A stretch of 64,000 nucleotides of DNA, taken from NCBI GenBank assembly GCA_000708835.1, contig DF237211.1:50697-114696 (forward strand). Reading direction: 5' to 3'. A program made the position numbers and the translations under genes. This document shows, in pieces, positions 57,920 through 64,000 of this stretch (the stretch's first letter is position 1; the number at the start of each line of letters is the position of its first letter). Source of the DNA: Klebsormidium nitens. Its lineage: Eukaryota > Streptophyta > Klebsormidiophyceae > Klebsormidiales > Klebsormidiaceae. The notes beneath the pieces are model-generated. The model had not been told where the DNA came from, searched no databases, and worked only from the letters and a program-made list of their open reading frames with translations.

Positions 57920-60900
57920 ATGGCAGCCACTGAACAGGAGATTGATGATGCGATCAGGAAGAGAGCGCCAAAGTTCCGTTCAGAAGCGGAGTGAGTAGTC
58001 CTTGTAAACGCATCCTCATTTTGAGCCAGTTTCATGCGCTGCGGTCATGGTTGGAGGCATTGGTGCTTTTGCCTGGACAGGGTGTTTGCTGAGAGCAGTT
58101 AGACACAGGGTAAATTTAAGTGGCTTGAAGCGCATACATGGCCTCTCTTGGAGGAATCATTGCCCTGTTCTGCCCCTGCTTGAGCTTGATACAGATACAC
58201 GCTTTCTGCAGAACTATCACAATGAGAATCGTGCGGCGGCTCCTGGAAGAAGACCTTGGACTGCCAGCAGGGTCCCTTGAATCTCGGAAGAAGTATATCA
58301 GTGCCGCGGTAGACAGGGTAAGCGGAACGCAAGCACCTCAGCTGCTTGCTTGAGTTCTGTGCCGTCCAACCCTTGCAGGTCATGTCACATCATGGGCGAG
58401 CTAAAAGGTGGCTTTCAAACTTTGGGCTCTGCAGGGAAACTAGTCAAAAAAAGATCTGGAGATCTATGTTTCGTTCCACAATCCTCGTCCCAAACTCCGG
58501 CAAACCGCTCATAAGGCCTCACCAGCACAGCATTTTTCCAGAGATTTGATCATTCTTTCACGGTAGAAGTTGATGAAATATATTGCGACATCGCAGGTAC
58601 TGAATGAGGCAACACGGAGCAATGGGGCGGCAAACTACGGGGCAAATGCTGAGGCACCTGGAACCCCCAAGGGGGCTCTCATGGATAGAGGCCAACAAGG
58701 GGAGCCGCCTGGGCACAAGTCTGAAGCGGAAGAGACGCCAGAGGCTTCTGATGAGGAGGAGGAGGAAGAGGTGGTAGTACACAAAAAACGGAAAGCAACG
58801 GAGCAGTCGGGAGGCAAGCATACTCGGCGTCATGTGAAGATGGACGAGGAGAAAGACAGTGAGAACGAAGCAGGTGAAATTCTTCACATGCAAAGCCCTG
58901 CTATCTACTCTCTTGCAAAGAAGATTCCGTTCTTCCATAGTCGAAGTGCCTGAAATTTTCTTTGCATTGTGACCGGCCAAGCATCATCTAATGATTATGC
59001 ATGCTTCGGAAGACCTCTGGTCAGAGCATTTATGACACCCGACTCACCGACGAATCTGGTCGATTGTGCAGCCGAGGAAGAATCTGAGGAAGAAGAGCGA
59101 CATGTGAGGAGGATACAGAAGAAAGAATTGAAGGTTAAAGGGACCAAGCAGATGAGGCGCAGTGAACATAAGCCTGCGCCAAAGGACGAGGAAGAAGAGA
59201 CGGAAGAATCGTCTAGTGAGAATGCCTCGCCTTTCTTGAGCAGGGAGGACTATTGTAGCCATTATCAACTCTTTGATAAGAACTGAAGTTGAGGAATGCT
59301 GAGCAATATTGTCCACTGGAAGCGGAAGGATCCTCTCTGGGTGCAAGGTGTCGCAACTTGGCCAAAACTATGGGACTCGACGTCCCTGTTGAGTGTCTGA
59401 CAATCTGCAAAAACCAATGCACAGTAATCTCTATCTAACAGGTGAAAGCGAAGAAACGGACCAGGAAGAAGCAGTTGTGAAAGAAAGGGCCAGAAAACGA
59501 GAGCCCCAGTCAGACGAGGAAGAGAGCGACGAGGAGTCAGGTATCCAACTTCGAGCTCTTTCTACCACCACTTGTGACTGTCAGCGGGCTGATACACAAC
59601 TTCCCCACCGGTCGGCCTTAATCGACAAGTTGCGCCGTTTCAATCTTCGACTTCCATTTCAAGGACCGACGATTGGGTTGTCAAGGTCGGAGCTCCTGAG
59701 AGCTTTGGACGAGCAGCATTACGCACGGACACGAGGTTTCCGGGACAAACAGCGACTCGGAGATTACACATGACTTCATGCATCTCTCGAGCTCGAAATT
59801 CCCCACTAATGGTAGGATTATGCTGATACGTTTCCCCCCCAATGAAATTTGTTTCACGTTCTGCCTTCAATAGGTCTCAAGGTGTGAATGCCCTGAGGAT
59901 GCAAGCTGTGATGACTGCTGCAGGCTCCAGCGAAGACGAGAAGCCGGGACCATCAAAGCGGCGAAAAAAAGAGGAGAGCTCGTCGGAGGCCGAAAGCGGG
60001 GAGAGTGCAGACTCGGAAGAGGAGCCCACCCGTAAGCAGACGTCGCGGAGGGAAGCTGTCAAGAAGAAAAGAGAAGATGAGGTACGGATTCTTCCGTTGG
60101 GTGACCACAGGATTGAGTGCGGGTCTTGCTTCCGCATATCGTCGAAGAGCAATTGAAAGGTTGCAATTTCAGTGGGCCAAACTTTGCCTGCTGTTAAGGG
60201 TATCGCCATACTCAGGCAAGAATCGTCGTCTCGAGTCTAACTCGTTCTTATCGGTACTCTTTCTCGGGGACCTCAGAGGAGACCGGATCAGCTCTGAGCT
60301 TCGAGGACCCCGTGTGCAGGTTCCAAGCAAGCCGTCTCAAGCTGCCTACCTGACTACCAAGCGGGTCGTGGAGCTGAAAAGCATTTTGAAGCAGTGCGGC
60401 ATCACGTAAGTGGACAGACTGATGGTGCCTTGTTGCCGAGTCAATTTCGAATCATCACTTGCAGTTTCCGCTTTCTTTCGGAGTTTCGAATTTCCTAGCT
60501 GGCGCTACAGCATAGTGGCGCGTACTACTAGCGTCTGGAACTGGGAACCGCTCGAACACGTGGCGAGCGCCCCAAGTAAGATCCATGTCATGTTTTGTGA
60601 GGCCAAGCGCCGGTGTCTCTTTTGTTTTTTCCTCATCCTGACTGCCCAAATCTTATGTTGGAAGAAGTGTAGGCTACAAAGATGTCTGAGGACGCTGAGC
60701 ACTTATGAAAGCACCTGAAGACCTTTTCGTCCTAGAGAAGTCTCAATATTGGCACGCATCATGTCAGCGCTTTTACTCATTCACAGATTGATGTCACTTG
60801 ACGTCGTTTCTATTGCGGTACCCATGCAGGATTCCTCCGGCGGTGTACAAGAAGGCAAAGGATGCAGACGCCGAGAATCGGCAAGAGGCCCTGATTCGCG

Positions 60901-62073
60901 GCCTCAAGGACCTGCTCAAGAAGGAGGGCCTCTCCGGCCACCCTTCGGATCAAGGTACGCCCTGTTGCAACCCGAGCTGAAGGGTCGAGGAAGCAGCCCG
61001 ATTCGATGCGCAGATTGCAGTTGCTCACCTGTTTCATTCTCGTATCTCCTATTACCTTTGGTGTCAAACAGAAACGGTGAGGAGCGAAGATGGAAACTGG
61101 AAAGCAATTCAAGGCTGGAAAGCAATTCTTCAACGAGGCGAAAAGAGGTTCGTGCTTAGCCGTCTGCGGGGCAAGGTGCAAGACGTCGTAGCTGTGTCTG
61201 GCGGCATGTGCTGCGGTCGGACTTAGCCGACACCCCGGCGAGTCGACCAATCCGTCTCAGAAAATCAAACCGAATATATGCTGCTCTTCGAGGTTCAGAA
61301 TTAAGTCTTTCCTATCGAGGTTTCCGGTGGCGCTGATTATGTCGGTCGAGGTAGTCAGAGACTTTCCCTAAAACGGAAAGCAGTGCTTCTTTTGACGTGG
61401 CTTTTGGCTCCGTGTCTCAGAGATCAAGCGCGTACGCAAGCGGCTCCAGACGCAGAAGGAGCTGGAAGGCATCGACACCGAGAACATCATCGAGGAGGGC
61501 GGCCGCGGCAGCCGACGGGCGGCCCGCGAGGCGGCCGCGAAGGTGCCCCGCTACACGGAAGCGTCGGAGAGCGACGAGAACGACGAAGGGGACGAGGGGG
61601 AAGAGGAGGACGAAGATGAATCGGGGGGGGAGGACGAAGAAGATGGTAAGAGGCCCGTTGTCATTTGATCAAGGGTTTCGACTTAAGAGAAGCGGTTCTT
61701 GTAGGGAAAAGGGGAGAGGTCCTGAGTTCGGTGTCAGGCAGTTCGTTACTCCTTGCGTCTGCACTGGAGGGGCCTTTCTTTGAACTGGTTATAGTGAGGT
61801 GTTGTAGGCTCTGGGGACCTGCGGCGTTTTGGGACGTGGTTTGCTTATCGTGCATTTGAAGTCAAAGCGTCAAGCCCGTTGTCGAATAGCCTTTACTGGA
61901 CGCCTGGCATGTACCGAGCAGCGTTTCTGAGCACTTGGTAGTGCGGGAACTCGACGAAGTTTGTCGAACGTTGCAGCGATAACAGTCCGCTCGTGCAGCT
62001 CTTGTTTACGGTTGCCGCTTCTGGCACACCCTGATAAAGCCTCGTGGTCTATTTTGCAGAGGACGAGGATTGA
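57920..62073 (+). CDS. Acidic nuclear protein with DEK-C-like and CHZ histone-chaperone motifs
   Basis: Ten exons: 57920-57990, 58212-58317, 58597-58873, 59072-59215, 59442-59540, 59924-60081, 60320-60405, 60830-60954, 61421-61645 and 62060-62073 (TGA). They total 1305 nt, or 434 residues. The N-terminus (EQEIDDAIRKRAPKF, MRIVRRLLEEDLGLPAGSLE) matches the DEK C-terminal-type helical domain. A long middle of Glu/Asp/Ser runs alternates with Lys/Arg clusters. A second conserved block follows (KRVVELKSILKQCGITIPPA and LIRGLKDLLKKEGLSGHPSD). Then KRLQTQKELEGIDTENIIEE with GGRGSRR resembles the CHZ motif of H2A.Z/H2B chaperones, and the tail is acidic. Plant proteins with this order (Arabidopsis At4g08310 type, from memory) are little studied. 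A chromatin role is inferred. Confidence 0.85.
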
Positions 62074-63414
62074 GCAGACGCTGAGTGATCAACTGTGGGG
62101 CCACCCGCTCGAGGAATCTGTCAGCTAGGGTTCAGAAACGGAAGCACTAACCACTTCAAGCAGACGTGGAGATTGAGTCATATGGTGCTTCTTTCCATAC
62201 CATTCGGTTCAAATTGGAGGTCAATCTGCAGATTGGGTGACTGGTCACCTTAGAGATTAACCTTAGAACCTCCGCAATTGGAGGCAGAGGTTACGTGTAG
62301 CCTAGTAGGTGGAAAGTGTTCTGGCGACTTCCATGCAAAGGTCCCACAGCGGCGGTCGACCTTGTTAGTTTCGTAATTCGGTACACACGACGACTTGATG
62401 TCAATTCAAGAAGTATAAAGATGTTATGAACCATGTTATGAACCATCAATGAGGTTGATCGACAAGATCTATGAGCAAGAAAATTGTTTGCGGGTGTCAT
62501 TCTGATGCCCGGCAATCCCGCCTCCATTTAGTGTGTGCCTGCTTTCGCAATTTTTCTTCGACATGTTACATTTGTGCAGCTGAACACTTCTGCAATTCGC
62601 AGACTTGCAAACCTGTGGGTCGGAGGCCCGTAGCCATCAGGAGAGTTTGAGATGTACTGTTTTGAAGAGTTTGGACCGGTCGAAACTCCGCTAAAGTTTA
62701 CCGACCGTCCGCGTACTTTCGGGGAGTTGCCACCGACGTCAGCAGCATGACGTCACTTTAAATAAGGTGAGAATATCAGTGATTTCTAGTGGTAAAAAAA
62801 ATCAATAATTAAAAAAAAATGCAAAGTGAGAGTCTCTACTACGTACTTACCGCCCCACCGCCGCGTTTCAAGGAGCCTGTTTGTATTTCAGAACTTGCGT
62901 GTGGCCTTCCGACACTCTTCCCATGCACAAATAGTGACGGCTCACTCTCATTGTATTACAAATGATACCACATGTTCCTTGGTCGACTCGGATAGGCTGT
63001 TGTGTTGGCTTATCTGGACCGCATCATACTTATGCTCGCTATAGCTCTGAAGCATCTTATTGTGACTTCTCCCCCTCTATCATGATTACATTCTACTTTC
63101 TATTCACACGAAACGAAAGAGTACGAATCATTCCAATCCCCTTTCGCCTAATGCCCTTCTCATCCACTATTTAGAGCGCGCACTCTCTCACTGCATTCTC
63201 ATTGTGCTTACGTGATCCTTCATGTTTCTCAAAATACTCCTTCAAAGACAGAGGTCAATATCTATCTATCTATTTGTCTTTCATTACCTTCGTTCCGATT
63301 TAGGGGCGCCATGGCAGGCCGCTTCGAGACAGGAGCGATACAAATTAGATTTTGCGCCCGATTTACCGTCAAACCTTTCTGACATCGATCCGCTTATACT
63401 CAATTGTCCATTCT
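62074..63414. other. Intergenic sequence after the DEK/CHZ gene
   Basis: No coding exon was recognised. It includes short direct repeats (gttatgaacc twice near 62425) and A-rich runs near 62800. It grades into the terminal tandem array. Confidence 0.5.
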
Positions 63415-63990
63415 CGAACAAACTTTGATCACACATCGCAACCAAGTCACTTTGGCTGTCATATCGCGCAACCCTTCATTGAAGACCTGTATGCATCCTC
63501 TCCCAAGTTATGGGTCACCCACTCTCTCCTTCGTTCCGCCTTGCGCTTCGAACAACACTCTAATAATTCGATTTTATTCAATTGTCTGATTAGGAACAAC
63601 GTTTGACGGCACGCCGCAGTCACGTCACTCGGGCCGCCATGTCGCACGACCCCTCTTAGAGACCTGTATGCATCCTCTCCCAGGGTATGGCAGTATGGGT
63701 CACCCACTCTCTCCTTCGTTCCGCCTTGCGCTTCGAACAACACTCTAATAATTCGATTCTATTCAACCGCACCGCGCCTTGAACAACCTTGATAACAAAT
63801 CGGTTTTATTTAATTGTTTGAGTTTGAGCAAAATTTGACGGCACGTCGCAGCCACGTCACTAGTGCTCCTATGTCTCGAAACCCCTCTTTAGAGACCTCT
63901 GTGCATCCTCTCCCAACTTACGGGTCACCCACTCTCTCCTTCGTACCTCACCGCGCCTCTCACAACTTTGATAACAAAACGTTTTTTTTT
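63415..63990. repeat. Tandem array of about 180-230 bp units at the window end
   Basis: The word gcatcctctccca followed by gggtcacccactctctcctt recurs at 63492, 63670 and 63902. It is linked by shared blocks (cttcgaacaacactctaata and ttgacggcacgycgcag) and preceded by a partial copy from about 63415. The units differ by insertions. The window ends in a T-run just after the last unit. Confidence 0.85.
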
Positions 63991-64000
63991 TTTTTTCCTT

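Overview
This looks like nuclear DNA of a streptophyte green alga. The genes are rich in introns with GT-AG junctions. They include plant-type families: a MYB-CC/GARP transcription factor, an LRB/POB1-type BTB-BACK protein, an IRX14-like GT43 glycosyltransferase and a plastid-type FAD/NAD(P) oxidoreductase. They also include a secreted NPPP-repeat wall glycoprotein and an SFI1-like centrin-binding protein, which a land plant would not usually be expected to have. A Klebsormidium-like alga fits best; this is inference from gene content and base composition.

Layout: the 3' part of an SFI1-like gene (+, 314-3645); plastid-type oxidoreductase (-, 9022-5520); MYB-CC factor (+, 9799-14116); BTB-BACK protein (-, 19557-15162); secreted Pro-rich glycoprotein (+, 20348-23659, with an N gap); an ARF-like GTPase fused to two copies of an uncharacterised domain (-, 30000-25307); SEC22 (+, 30995-32937); elongin-B-like ubiquitin-fold protein (-, 35019-34223); a 21-exon radical SAM protein (+, 36139-50883); GT43 (+, 52348-54950, possibly extended to 56330); a DEK-C/CHZ acidic histone-chaperone-like protein (+, 57920-62073); and a terminal tandem array (63.4-64 kb). 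For the oxidoreductase, ARF fusion, SEC22, elongin-B-like, radical SAM and DEK/CHZ genes, the exons I chained by hand sum to an exact multiple of three with compatible splice phases, so these models are well supported. No tRNA, rRNA, CRISPR or operon was seen.

The genes mostly alternate in direction. The first eight form divergent and convergent pairs, and the convergent (3'-3') gaps hold AT-richer sequence dense in TGCATG/CATGCA words. One gap holds a 185-bp terminal-inverted-repeat element with a perfect 9-bp target-site duplication.

Two observations stand out. First, at least nine exon-intron junctions in four genes have tandem duplicates of the junction itself (exon edge plus donor or acceptor) inside the neighbouring intron, in 2-5 copies with periods from about 48 to about 200 bp. 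The radical SAM gene has six such arrays, one of which multiplies the exon carrying the CxxxCxxC cluster motif. Second, the ARF-like GTPase has lost three hallmark guanine-nucleotide residues and carries a duplicated C-terminal domain with DHxxH and HETxTxFW-type motifs that I recall only from uncharacterised proteins.
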